A DNA stretch of 64,000 nucleotides. Source: Robinsoniella peoriensis. GTDB taxonomy: Bacteria > Bacillota > Clostridia > Lachnospirales > Lachnospiraceae. A program made the position numbers and the translations under genes. The notes under the pieces are model-generated. The model saw only the letters and a list, made by a program, of their open reading frames with translations. It was not told the DNA's origin and did no database searches. This document shows, piece after piece, positions 1-8,687 of this stretch; positions within the stretch are counted from its first letter, which is position 1; each line of letters begins with the position of its first letter. The DNA lies in the NCBI RefSeq assembly GCF_000797495.1, contig NZ_JTGN01000011.1, forward strand, positions 203,510 through 267,509. Reading direction: 5' to 3'.

Positions 1-1446
1 ATATTTTAATTTATTCGGAAACATATATTTCGGGAGACTCTGACCCATAGATTTAAGAACATCTCTGTCACACTTTTCTCCCGCCTGATAAAACATAACA
101 ATTTTCTCTTTTATCTCATCATATATACAGCATGCCGCATCCAGAACCGGAAGTGCATTGGCTACTACTTCTATTTCACCAAGTTCAATTCTGTGTCCCA
201 TATGCTTAATCTGATAATCTTTTCTGGAAAGGAACATCAAATTTCCCTCTTTATCATATTTACCCAAATCTCCGGTGCGATAAATTATTTCCGGATAAAC
301 ATTATTCAGTGGATTCTGGCAAAATGCCTCCCGGGTTTTCTGCGGATTATTGTAATATCCCAGTGCAAGAGAACTTCCTCTTACACAGATTTCCCCTGTC
401 TCATCTTCCTTTGCCTGTTCATTTTTGTCATTCAGCAACAGGATACCGGTGTTTTCGAAGGGTTTACCTATTGGAAGGACCTCTTCATCCTGAAATGCTC
501 TGTCTACCTTATAAAATGTACAGTTACATGTAATTTCAGTAGGACCATACAGGTTAACATACTGAACATCCGGCAGATAGTTCCGCCAATAGTTCAATAC
601 ACGGTTCGGCATCACTTCACCGGAGAACATAATTGTACGCAAGTGCCGGGGTAATTCCTTATCAAGGGCTTTGAGATTCTGCACAATACGCAGGGCTGAT
701 GCAGCCCAGATTACTGTATTCACCTTCTTCTCATTCAAATATGTAATCAATTTTCCAGGAAATGAAAACATTACTTTCGGAATAATATACATAGTCGCTG
801 CATTTTTAAGTGTAGAATAAATGTCTTTTACCGACACGTCAAAGTCAAATGGCGCCTGATTTCCAAAGATACAATCAGGACCAAAATGAAACTCATTGGC
901 AAAATTGTCAACCAGATCGATTACGGAGTGGTGGCCTACCAATACGCCTTTTGGTACACCGGTGGAGCCAGATGTAAAAATAGAATACAGGGGATCCGTA
1001 TCCAGCCCCGCTTTTCTGATTCTCGCCAGTTCTTTTTCATTAACAGGCTGGCAGCTTAATTCCCCTAAGGCATAGACTTTACATTCATATGGAACATCTG
1101 ATAAATTTTTTCTCAACTTTTCTGGTGCTATTATTATTTCAGGCAATAAAGTTTCCAGAATCAGTTCAATACGCTTAGCAGGCATTGTCCCATCTACCGG
1201 AACATAAAAATTGCCGCTGTAAACCACAGACATAAACGCAATGATACTGTCAACATCCCTGTCAATTAAAACAACGACAGGCTTACCTGTTCTGTTTCCC
1301 ATTTCTTCTGTCAATCGGCTTCCTGCCGCTTTCGCCTGCTCTTGTAATTCTCTATAGGTAATACTTTTTAATTCATCTGAAAATGCTTTTTTCTCCGGAT
1401 ACTGCAGTGCAGCGTTCTCCAGAAAATCCAAAATATTCCTCTGCAT
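1..1446 (-). CDS. AMP-forming amino-acid adenylating enzyme, DltA-like (3' end beyond window)
   Basis: The frame is open for 482 codons from an ATG at 1446 to the window edge, so the C-terminus is missing. It is an ANL-superfamily adenylate-forming enzyme. The P-loop signature FTSGSTGVPKG, the core motif YGPTEITC, the YRTGD motif and the hinge region around GHRIELGEIE are all readable in order. DltA-type enzymes activate D-alanine with ATP and load it on a carrier protein for D-alanylation of teichoic acids, which suits the neighbouring teichoic-acid genes; other amino acids remain possible because the substrate pocket cannot be judged by eye. AGGGAGG lies a few bases before the ATG. No carrier protein or DltB is visible; they could lie left of the window. 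Confidence 0.82.
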   Translation of the reverse strand, partial: MQRNILDFLENAALQYPEKKAFSDELKSITYRELQEQAKAAGSRLTEEMGNRTGKPVVVLIDRDVDSIIAFMSVVYSGNFYVPVDGTMPAKRIELILETLLPEIIIAPEKLRKNLSDVPYECKVYALGELSCQPVNEKELARIRKAGLDTDPLYSIFTSGSTGVPKGVLVGHHSVIDLVDNFANEFHFGPDCIFGNQAPFDFDVSVKDIYSTLKNAATMYIIPKVMFSFPGKLITYLNEKKVNTVIWAASALRIVQNLKALDKELPRHLRTIMFSGEVMPNRVLNYWRNYLPDVQYVNLYGPTEITCNCTFYKVDRAFQDEEVLPIGKPFENTGILLLNDKNEQAKEDETGEICVRGSSLALGYYNNPQKTREAFCQNPLNNVYPEIIYRTGDLGKYDKEGNLMFLSRKDYQIKHMGHRIELGEIEVVANALPVLDAACCIYDEIKEKIVMFYQAGEKCDRDVLKSMGQSLPKYMFPNKLKY

Positions 1447-1478
1447 TATGACCTCCCTGATCAAACATGATTCATACT

Positions 1479-1507
1479 ACAATAACATATTTTTAATATA
1501 TTTGCAA
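1479..1507 (-). promoter_or_regulatory. Putative sigma-A promoter of the adenylating enzyme gene
   Basis: On the minus strand TTGCAA (1502-1507) is followed after 17 bases by TATTGT (1479-1484), about 33 bases before the ATG at 1446. Spacing is ideal; the -10 box is imperfect. Confidence 0.45.
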
Positions 1508-1556
1508 TATTTGTAAATCATTTTCCTCATGCAAATGAATAATTAACCATTAATGA

Positions 1557-1578
1557 TTTTTTGATTATAATCAAAAAA
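1557..1578. repeat. Perfect 22-bp AT-rich palindrome
   Basis: A GATTATAATC core is flanked by six T on the left and six A on the right. It overlaps the T-run of the terminator for the upstream surface-protein gene and lies upstream of the adenylating-enzyme promoter, so it could be a terminator part or an operator. No other copy was noticed. Confidence 0.4.
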
Positions 1579-1608
1579 CGGGTGCAGAAGTCTGCGCCTC
1601 CTACACCC
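1572..1608 (-). terminator. Rho-independent terminator after the surface-protein gene
   Basis: Minus strand: GGGTGTAG pairs with the CTGCACCC arm (one G-U) and is followed by GTTTTTTG. It lies about 75 bases after the stop at 1682. Confidence 0.65.
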
Positions 1609-1681
1609 AATGTCTTTGCTTTTTAAATTATACTTTTAAATCTCCGGATTTTTCAAATATTACAAGCATATGACAAAAATA

Positions 1682-3421
1682 TTACAATTCCTTGTTTTCA
1701 TCTGTTTCTTTCTGATCTAACCTGCGCCTTCTTCTGCGCCTGTCTTTAATAATACGACGCTTCCTTCTCCTAATGGTCAAAATTGTATATCCAATTACCA
1801 GTATTAGAATGACTATTCCAATTATTATACACATAGGAACGAAATCAGATATATAAATAACATGTATTTTATGATTTTCCTGGATATTTACAAATTTATA
1901 CGAATCCTGAAATTCACTCCTGCTGACAAATCTGCCATCCACCAGAATTCCTAATAATACGGCATCTTCTTTTGGTTGATATTCCACCGTGAAGCCAGTA
2001 TCCCGGTATACCTTCGCGGCGCCGTCACTTATCTTTCCGTTGGTCACCTTTGTAGTAATTTCAAAAGTAGGTATTTCCTTAAATTTCACCTCGATACTAT
2101 GCTGATCCTGTACATTCTCAAAAGTATACTCTGTTTCATGGCCTTTAATGTCAATCGCTTTTCCATCCACTACTATTGACTCTAATTCATAATGCTCGTC
2201 CGGCTGGTAGGATACTGTATAACTCTTATCCCGATATACGGATTTTGTCTTATGTATAGTACCGTTCGTAACCTTTGTGTCTATTTTATATTTTGGTATT
2301 TTTGAAAATTCTACAGAAATACTATGATCTTCATTCACATTCGTAAAGGTATATTCTGAAGGATATTTTTGAATATCAACTTCTTTTCCATCTACTGTAA
2401 CGCTTTTCACCTCATAATTTTTATTCGGCTGGTAGGTCATTTTGTATTCCCCACCTGGTTCTACCTGAGCATTGCTTTCACTTACGGTGCCATTCTGCGC
2501 TTTCGCTTCTATATTATATACAATCGGAACGGTTGCTGAATAAAACCGGATTCTTCTGGGGGAAGCAACCCCCGTACTAATAATAAATTTTCCGGGTTCC
2601 ACCATACAGATATCCTCTGCTTCCCGCTTCTCTTCATAATCTGCAAAATCAATATAATACCTGCCTAACAATTTTCCCTGAGAAATGGAATAGACCTGTA
2701 TATAATTATTCACTCCGGAGCTCAATTCATATGATACACTGATAATATAATCTCCCGAAACACAAAAGTCCTGAAACGTAGTTCCTGTCGTACGTTTCAC
2801 ACCTTCAATTTTAGATAAGATATTGAAATCTGCATCCGTTACCAAAAAAGAATATCCTCCGGATCGTCCCATCTGTAATATATACTGGTTCGTCTGAGGA
2901 TTATAATCAACTCCCGAAAAAAATATCTCTTCATCTAATATTTTTATCGTTCTCTTATATTCCAGCGTATCTGCATCTGCTACCATAAGACTTCCAAAGT
3001 TATCCGGATTATCGGGATTTCCTGTAGCAATGTACAATTCATTTGTATTGGGATTAAATGTCATCCCGTTTCCGTGTTCATAGTCCGTCACTCTGGTATG
3101 TCGTGCATAACTGTATTGTGGTACAGTATAACCATCTTCATCTTTATCAGTCTTATAAAACGCTATCAGCGTATCCGGTTCCCCTTTTTGTCCGTTTTCC
3201 AAACACACCAGATACTTATCCGTAGCGCACATTGCCTGTGTCCATCCATTCTCATCCACAACAGAAGCTTCATGATCGTACTCCCACTGTATGCCGTCAA
3301 ATCCATCCGGACTTTTCAATGTAGCCGCAAAAACGTTCCTTATGGGATATAGCAGAAAGACAATCACTGCTATCCCAAAAAACAAACCTAGTAATCTGCC
3401 TGTTTTGTTACTTAAAATCAT
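1682..3421 (-). CDS. Membrane-anchored surface protein with InlB-B-like repeats
   Basis: 579 residues. An N-terminal hydrophobic segment (about 10-32) serves as signal or anchor. Residues about 35-295 form a beta-rich region that reads like a propeller-type module (repeated phrases about values, dates and tracks such as YNPQTNQYILQMG). Three copies of an approximately 70-residue repeat follow (about 303-370, 375-445, 450-520), each with the pattern NG-x-I, Y-x-V-x-YQP, V-x-VDG, Y-x-F-x-N-V/I and H-x-I-x-V; this matches the divergent InlB B-repeat type. A transmembrane helix (about 526-548) and a tail very rich in Arg and Lys end the protein, so the C-terminus is probably cytoplasmic. It is downstream of a GtrB-like transferase and probably in the same operon. 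Function unknown. Confidence 0.75.
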   Translation of the reverse strand: MILSNKTGRLLGLFFGIAVIVFLLYPIRNVFAATLKSPDGFDGIQWEYDHEASVVDENGWTQAMCATDKYLVCLENGQKGEPDTLIAFYKTDKDEDGYTVPQYSYARHTRVTDYEHGNGMTFNPNTNELYIATGNPDNPDNFGSLMVADADTLEYKRTIKILDEEIFFSGVDYNPQTNQYILQMGRSGGYSFLVTDADFNILSKIEGVKRTTGTTFQDFCVSGDYIISVSYELSSGVNNYIQVYSISQGKLLGRYYIDFADYEEKREAEDICMVEPGKFIISTGVASPRRIRFYSATVPIVYNIEAKAQNGTVSESNAQVEPGGEYKMTYQPNKNYEVKSVTVDGKEVDIQKYPSEYTFTNVNEDHSISVEFSKIPKYKIDTKVTNGTIHKTKSVYRDKSYTVSYQPDEHYELESIVVDGKAIDIKGHETEYTFENVQDQHSIEVKFKEIPTFEITTKVTNGKISDGAAKVYRDTGFTVEYQPKEDAVLLGILVDGRFVSRSEFQDSYKFVNIQENHKIHVIYISDFVPMCIIIGIVILILVIGYTILTIRRRKRRIIKDRRRRRRRLDQKETDENKEL

Positions 3422-3478
3422 TTTTTCCCCTTTAGTTACATCCTTTTCTAAATGACCTGCTGAATCCGCATCATTTAT

Positions 3479-4420
3479 TTAATCTTCAGTTACGCTTCCC
3501 TGTCCACCAACCTTCTTCGATATCAAATATCTTGGTCTTCCCTTTACCTCTTCATAAATCTTAGAAATATAATAACCAATGATACCCAGACTCATCATAA
3601 TGATACTGCCAATCAGCAATATTAACAGGATTACAGTGGTAAATCCCTCCACAGCATGTCCTGAAAAATATTTATACAAAGATTGAATTCCAAGAAAAAC
3701 ACCCAGGAAAAACACAAAAACCCCTGCTACTGTTACAAACTGCATGGGTGCTGTCGAAAAAGCCACAATATTTGTAACTGCATATTTTATCAAAGACCAG
3801 GTAGACCACTTAGATTCCCCATCGATTCTTTCATGAACATCAAATTCTACCGTGGTTCCCCTATATCCTACCCAGGAAGACAATGCCCGGAAAAATGCAT
3901 TTCTTTCCGGCATATTCAGCAGAGAATTAACCGCCTTGCGATCCATCAGTTTATAATCCGATGCCCTGGACATATCAATCTTTACTGCACGTGACATAAT
4001 CTTATAAAACATCCCCGCACTGGCCTTGTGGAGTACGCTCTCCCTGCCTCTGCTTTTTTTCACACCTTCAACAATTTCATACCCCTGTTCCCACAGATGG
4101 TACATTTCTACCAGAGTCTCCGGCGGATGCTGCAGGTCACAATCCATCACAACACAACAATCCCCGCCGGCATTGGCCAGCCCTGCAAATATTGCAGATT
4201 CTTTTCCAAAATTTCTGGAAAAATGGATTCCAATGATGTTTTCTTTTTTCCTGCTCAGCTTTTCTATTTCATTCCAGGTTTCGTCCTTTGATCCATCATT
4301 TACAAAAACAAATTCATAGACTATATGTTCTTTTTCCAGTACTTTTCCAATCGCTTCTGCCGCTTTTGACACCATGCGTTCCTCATTATACGCTGGAATA
4401 ACTACGGATAATAAAGCCAT
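3479..4420 (-). CDS. Family 2 glycosyltransferase, GtrB/DPM1-like
   Basis: 313 residues. GT-A nucleotide-binding start (VVIPAYNEE), DDGSKD and the catalytic-metal motif DCDLQHPP are present, followed near the C-terminus by two transmembrane helices (about 225-250 and 262-285). This arrangement is typical of enzymes that load a sugar from a nucleotide donor onto undecaprenyl phosphate on the cytoplasmic face, feeding GT-C transferases outside. First gene of a two-gene minus-strand unit. The sugar is not predictable from sequence alone. Confidence 0.87.
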   Translation of the reverse strand: MALLSVVIPAYNEERMVSKAAEAIGKVLEKEHIVYEFVFVNDGSKDETWNEIEKLSRKKENIIGIHFSRNFGKESAIFAGLANAGGDCCVVMDCDLQHPPETLVEMYHLWEQGYEIVEGVKKSRGRESVLHKASAGMFYKIMSRAVKIDMSRASDYKLMDRKAVNSLLNMPERNAFFRALSSWVGYRGTTVEFDVHERIDGESKWSTWSLIKYAVTNIVAFSTAPMQFVTVAGVFVFFLGVFLGIQSLYKYFSGHAVEGFTTVILLILLIGSIIMMSLGIIGYYISKIYEEVKGRPRYLISKKVGGQGSVTED

Positions 4421-4465
4421 AATATTATATTCCTTTCCAAATTTAGTTATTTAGCATTTGGATTA

Positions 4466-4494
4466 ATATTACACCAAAAAATTGGCATCGTCAA
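4466..4494 (-). promoter_or_regulatory. Putative promoter for the GtrB-like operon
   Basis: TTGACG (4489-4494) and TAATAT (4466-4471) on the minus strand with a 17-base spacer, about 46 bases before the ATG at 4420. Confidence 0.55.
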
Positions 4495-4601
4495 AGAATT
4501 TAACATTAATTTTTCTTAAGATCCCCTTTTTGGATGTTCATTTCCATTTTTATATGCTATACTGACTATATTATGAAAAAACAATATCAAGGAGAAGAAT
4601 T

Positions 4602-5522
4602 ATGAAAGACACAACACTGGTAATCATGGCTGCCGGAATCGGAAGCCGATTTGGAGGAGGTATCAAACAACTGGAACCTGTTGGACCAGCTGGTGAAATC
4701 ATCATGGATTATTCGATACATGATGCCCTGGAAGCCGGATTTAATAAAATTGTATTTATTATCCGAAAAGATCTGGAAAAAGATTTTAAGGAAATCATCG
4801 GCAGACGCATCGAAAAAATTGCTGATGTATCCTACGCCTTCCAGGAATTAGACGATCTTCCTGAAGGATTTACCAAACCTGCTGACCGGACAAAGCCCTG
4901 GGGAACCGGACAGGCAATACTTTGCTGTAAGGGTTTGCTCAATGACCCATTTATCGTTATCAATGCAGATGACTATTATGGAAAAGAAGCATTTGTAAAA
5001 ATTCATGACTATTTAGAAAACTGGGCTCCTGTCCCCGGTAAGTTTAATTTCTGTATGGCAGGCTTTATATTAGGCAATACATTAAGCGACAATGGAGGCG
5101 TAACCAGAGGCGTTTGTAATATCGACCAAAATTACCATCTCGTAGATGTAGATGAAACTTCGGACATCATCAAAACAAAAGAAGGTGCTGCGATCTGTTT
5201 GGAAGACGGTACACAAAAACCAATTGATGCCAAGAGTTATGTTTCCATGAATATGTGGGGCTTTACACCGGATTTACTGGACGAGCTGGAAACAGGTTTT
5301 GCAGAATTTCTCTCCGGCATAAAAGAAGGTGATTTAAAGAAAGAATACCTGCTTCCGATTATCGTTGATCAGATGATCAAATCTGGCAAAGCCCAGGTAA
5401 CTTTATTAGAAACAAATGATAAATGGTTTGGTGTTACATATAAAGAAGACAAAGATACCGTAGTAGCATCTTTCCGGAAACTGATTGCAGACGGCGTTTA
5501 TTCAAACCCTTTATTACGGTGA
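4602..5522 (+). CDS. Sugar-1-phosphate nucleotidyltransferase family protein
   Basis: 306 residues. The N-terminal AAGIGSRFGG followed by KQLEPVGP is the NTP-transferase signature, and NADDYYG supplies the metal-binding Asp pair of the GT-A-like fold. Such enzymes make NDP-sugars or CDP-choline-type compounds from NTP and a phosphorylated substrate. It is monocistronic or leads the plus-strand pair with the protease gene. AAGGAG sits 9 bases before the ATG. Substrate unknown; it is not a clear RmlA or GalU by motif, so it should not be used to fill the missing dTDP-glucose step without test. Confidence 0.8.
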   Translation: MKDTTLVIMAAGIGSRFGGGIKQLEPVGPAGEIIMDYSIHDALEAGFNKIVFIIRKDLEKDFKEIIGRRIEKIADVSYAFQELDDLPEGFTKPADRTKPWGTGQAILCCKGLLNDPFIVINADDYYGKEAFVKIHDYLENWAPVPGKFNFCMAGFILGNTLSDNGGVTRGVCNIDQNYHLVDVDETSDIIKTKEGAAICLEDGTQKPIDAKSYVSMNMWGFTPDLLDELETGFAEFLSGIKEGDLKKEYLLPIIVDQMIKSGKAQVTLLETNDKWFGVTYKEDKDTVVASFRKLIADGVYSNPLLR

Positions 5523-5607
5523 GCAACGAACCAAATAGATACGCTTACGGGAACAGTTGGTGACTGCCGTGAGGATCACACCCCTGTTGCAATGTAACAA
5601 ATTTTAT
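5523..5607 (+). promoter_or_regulatory. Possible structured RNA leader before the cysteine protease gene
   Basis: Between the stop at 5522 and the terminator hairpin, several nested complementary segments occur: GCAAC (5523-5527) with GTTGC (5586-5590), ACAG (5553-5556) with CTGT (5584-5587), and GGTGA (5559-5563) with TCACACC (5576-5582). A terminator follows and the protease ATG is 19 bases after its T-run, an arrangement usual for attenuators. I could not match it to a riboswitch class I know. Confidence 0.35.
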
Positions 5608-5633
5608 GCCCCGTTGCCTTCGGCGGGGTTTTT
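5608..5633 (+). terminator. Intrinsic terminator between nucleotidyltransferase and protease genes
   Basis: CCCCG (5609-5613) pairs with CGGGG (5624-5628), with a possible inner GCC/GGC pairing, followed by TTTTT (5629-5633). It ends the upstream gene or attenuates the protease gene. Confidence 0.7.
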
Positions 5634-5651
5634 GACTTTAGGAGTGATTTA

Positions 5652-8471
5652 ATGAAAAAATCAAAATTAGCAATATCTCTTATTTTGAGTATTTCACTTT
5701 CTACCATGGCTCCGGCAGACACTGTTTTGGCTGCCGGTACGCCGGAAAGCGTCAATATTCAAAAGCAAAAAGCTTCTGCTTCGCAGATTGCTGAAAACGA
5801 ATCTGAAACATTAGCAAACAATAACAAAGATAAAATATCAAACAATAACAATACCACAGATAAAAAAAACAACTTAGAAAATAACAGTGGAGCTGAAATG
5901 AACAGCGAAACTGAAGTAACGAATACATCAGATGAATCCGATATATCGGAAGAAAACATAACGACTACAGAAGCTCCGTCAATGAGTACAGAAACACCGG
6001 AAACTGATTTACCAACTTCTGCAGAGACTTCCGCTCAGACGGAACCACAGACAATTACCGAGCCACAATCTGACACAATATCAGAGCCTCAATCAAACAA
6101 ATCCGGCTCATTGAAGAAGAAATCCAATCGTGCTGGTAAAAAGGAATCCGAAACAGAGAAAATTCCAGATCTGGATTACGTGCTTGGAAGACCCATGACC
6201 CAGGAAGAACTGGATCAGCAGCAATCCATGGCTCCCCAGCTGATAACGCTTCCATCCTTTGGCATGCCCGCCTTAAATGCAAATGGCGGCACTGCTCCCC
6301 GAGCCAGGGCATCCTTTCCTTCTTATTACAGCAGCCGTGATCTGGGATTTGTAACGGGCGTGCGGGATCAGCGGCCATGGGATACCTGTTGGGCATTTTC
6401 TTCCCTCGCCTGCGGTGAAACATCCTTATTAAAAAAGGGGCTTGCTACATCATCCCTGGATCTTTCCGAACGGCATCTGGCATACTTTTTCTATAATACG
6501 GCGAATGATCCTCTTAAACTTACACTCAATGACAGAAACCTTCCTATATCTCCAAACCTAAACTATCTGGAGACAGGTGGTAACAATTTATTTACCATAT
6601 TTACCCTGGCCAAATGGGTAGGTGCAGCCGATGAATCGGTAGCTCCTTACAGCAATGATCCATTCAAATTTCCCGGCGGCTTAAATTCCGATTTAGCCTA
6701 TTCTGATAAAGCACATTTGCAAAATGCATATATTATCCCATCGGCTTCCATGGATGACATGAAATCACTGATTCTGTCCCAAGGTGCCATCGCAGCAAAT
6801 TTGTACATTGACCCCAATAATTACTTTAACTATTATAACCCAAATACTGCTTCCTATTGTTATGTGGCAAAAGGAGCTGTAAACAGCCAAAACCATACAG
6901 TAGAAATTGTTGGCTGGGATGATAATTATAAGAGAACGAATTTCCTTTCCGGAAAGCAGCCATCCCGCAATGGTGCATGGCTTGCCAAAAACAGCTGGGG
7001 CAGCAACTGGGGGAAAGAAGGCTACTTCTGGATTTCTTATGAAGATGCTTTTATTAGCAGCGGAGACGGGGATGCAACAGGTGTTGCATTTGATTTTGGA
7101 TTAGTCGATAACTATGATCACAATTACCAGTATGATGGATCCAGCGGAAATTCCTATAACATGTATAGTGGAACCACTTCCGTTTCTAATGTTTATACTG
7201 CCATGGGGAATGCTAAGGGAGCGGATGAACTTTTAGAAGCCGTATCTTTTGCTCATTATACTCCCGGTGTAAATTATTCGATTCAGATATATAAAAATCT
7301 CAAAGATGCCTCCAATCCAACCAGTGGTACAAAAATGTTGTCGAAGCCGCAAAAAGGAGTAAGTCAGTACGCCGGTTATCAAACAATTACGCTGGATAAG
7401 CCGGTAACACTGTCTAAAGGAGAAACCTTTGCTATTGTAATTCAATTAACACCCCCCGGCGATTCCCCGCTGTATATTTTCATGGACCGCACATATACCA
7501 ATGGCTCCTGGGTGAGATTTATTTCCACCTCAAATAAAAATCAAAGTTTTATCCAAAAGGATTCCGATAAAACCTGGCAGGATGCACATAGTATGGCCGG
7601 TTCCAAAGGTGATACGGTACGTATAAAAGCATTTACATCTGATCTGAAAACAGTTTCACCTAAAAATTTATCATTGAAAGCAAGTAAAACATCTACTTAT
7701 GTAGGCAGAGAGATCAGCATAGATGCTGCATTTTCCCCTAAGAAAAGCACGGTTTCTTCTGTCACCTGGAAGTCATCTAATTCAAAAGTTGTCAAAATAA
7801 CTTCTTCCGGTGGTAAAAAGGCAACTGCTGCTGCCGTTGGATATGGAAGCGCTAAAATAACAGCAACCACATCAAATGGTCTGTCAAAAAGTATTACCAT
7901 CAAAGTAACCCGGCCGAATTTTGAAAAGGTCACTGCCAGAGGATATAAAAGTATTAATTTGAGCTGGTATAAAGTGTATGGTGCAAAAGGCTATGCAATT
8001 TATCGCAGTACAAGCAAAAATGGCACCTATAAAAAAATAGCTACAATTAAGAACCCCGGAACAACCACTTATATCGATAAAGGGCTGACCACAGGACGAA
8101 CCTACTACTACCAGCTCCGCTCTTATAAGGTATCCGGTGGCAAAAAAGTATACAGCAACCGCTCCTATATCAGTTCCTGTAAGCCGGCTCCACAGGCTCC
8201 AAAATTAAATGGACTTACCCTATCAGGCAGCTCTAAAGCAAAAGTAACCTGGAAATCAGTCTCTGGAGCCAGCGGCTATCAGGTATACCGCAGTAACGCT
8301 AAAAACGGTGAATATAAGCGCGTTCGAACAACTACCGGCAAAACAAGTACTACTTATTATAATAATCTGATAGATAATGGAACGTATTATTATAAAGTGA
8401 GGGCTTACCGGGTTGTGAAGGGTAAGAAAGTATATGGGGCATATTCAGAGGTTAAGAGTATTACAAAATAA
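5652..8471 (+). CDS. Secreted papain-family (C1A) cysteine protease with Big2 and FN3 domains
   Basis: 939 residues. Signal peptide 1-28 ending in VLAA, then a Ser/Thr/Glu/Asn-rich linker to about residue 170. The C1A domain (about 215-480) has Gln240 (oxyanion hole), Cys246 in DTCWAFSS, His415 in NHTVEIVGW and Asn447 in AKNSWG, so the catalytic set is complete. A lectin-like domain typical of bacterial C1A proteins follows (about 484-660), then a Big2-type Ig-like domain (about 669-750) and two fibronectin type III repeats (about 755-845 and 848-939). There is no sortase motif or membrane anchor at the end, so it is secreted or held non-covalently. AGGAG precedes the ATG. Likely an extracellular or wall-associated protease; substrate unknown. 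Confidence 0.9.
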   Translation: MKKSKLAISLILSISLSTMAPADTVLAAGTPESVNIQKQKASASQIAENESETLANNNKDKISNNNNTTDKKNNLENNSGAEMNSETEVTNTSDESDISEENITTTEAPSMSTETPETDLPTSAETSAQTEPQTITEPQSDTISEPQSNKSGSLKKKSNRAGKKESETEKIPDLDYVLGRPMTQEELDQQQSMAPQLITLPSFGMPALNANGGTAPRARASFPSYYSSRDLGFVTGVRDQRPWDTCWAFSSLACGETSLLKKGLATSSLDLSERHLAYFFYNTANDPLKLTLNDRNLPISPNLNYLETGGNNLFTIFTLAKWVGAADESVAPYSNDPFKFPGGLNSDLAYSDKAHLQNAYIIPSASMDDMKSLILSQGAIAANLYIDPNNYFNYYNPNTASYCYVAKGAVNSQNHTVEIVGWDDNYKRTNFLSGKQPSRNGAWLAKNSWGSNWGKEGYFWISYEDAFISSGDGDATGVAFDFGLVDNYDHNYQYDGSSGNSYNMYSGTTSVSNVYTAMGNAKGADELLEAVSFAHYTPGVNYSIQIYKNLKDASNPTSGTKMLSKPQKGVSQYAGYQTITLDKPVTLSKGETFAIVIQLTPPGDSPLYIFMDRTYTNGSWVRFISTSNKNQSFIQKDSDKTWQDAHSMAGSKGDTVRIKAFTSDLKTVSPKNLSLKASKTSTYVGREISIDAAFSPKKSTVSSVTWKSSNSKVVKITSSGGKKATAAAVGYGSAKITATTSNGLSKSITIKVTRPNFEKVTARGYKSINLSWYKVYGAKGYAIYRSTSKNGTYKKIATIKNPGTTTYIDKGLTTGRTYYYQLRSYKVSGGKKVYSNRSYISSCKPAPQAPKLNGLTLSGSSKAKVTWKSVSGASGYQVYRSNAKNGEYKRVRTTTGKTSTTYYNNLIDNGTYYYKVRAYRVVKGKKVYGAYSEVKSITK

Positions 8472-8623
8472 ACGAAATGCAGGTATGTTTATAGTACTCA
8501 TATTTCCGAGTGATATTATAATACTCTTTGTATGATACCATATCAGATATTTCTTTATTAAGTCAGGATCATGTATGCCTCACATTTGACATACTTATTT
8601 GACGCTTAATATATAAGTAAAAT

Positions 8624-8666
8624 AATGGGTTGGCAGATAATATTAATTATTATCCGCCAGCCCATT
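8624..8666. terminator. Strong bidirectional terminator
   Basis: AATGGGTTGGCAGATAATA (8624-8642) pairs with 8648-8666 over 19 positions with only G-U deviations. T-rich sequence follows on both strands. It serves the protease gene on plus and the long polysaccharide operon on minus. Confidence 0.85.
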
Positions 8667-8687
8667 TATTTTATTTAGAATGATTTT

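Noticed and set aside
193..654. Plus-strand frame of 153 codons at the left end
   Set aside because: It is antisense to the adenylating enzyme, whose motifs are clear on the minus strand.
4602..5522. Assignment as RmlA or GalU
   Set aside because: General NTP-transferase motifs only; substrate-specific signatures for either were not seen.
5523..5607. Cobalamin riboswitch
   Set aside because: GGGAA and GGTGA strings are suggestive, but the conserved core and closing part of cobalamin elements are not found.
6055..6423. Minus-strand frame of 122 codons inside the protease gene
   Set aside because: Shadow of the protease gene; no ribosome site and biased composition.
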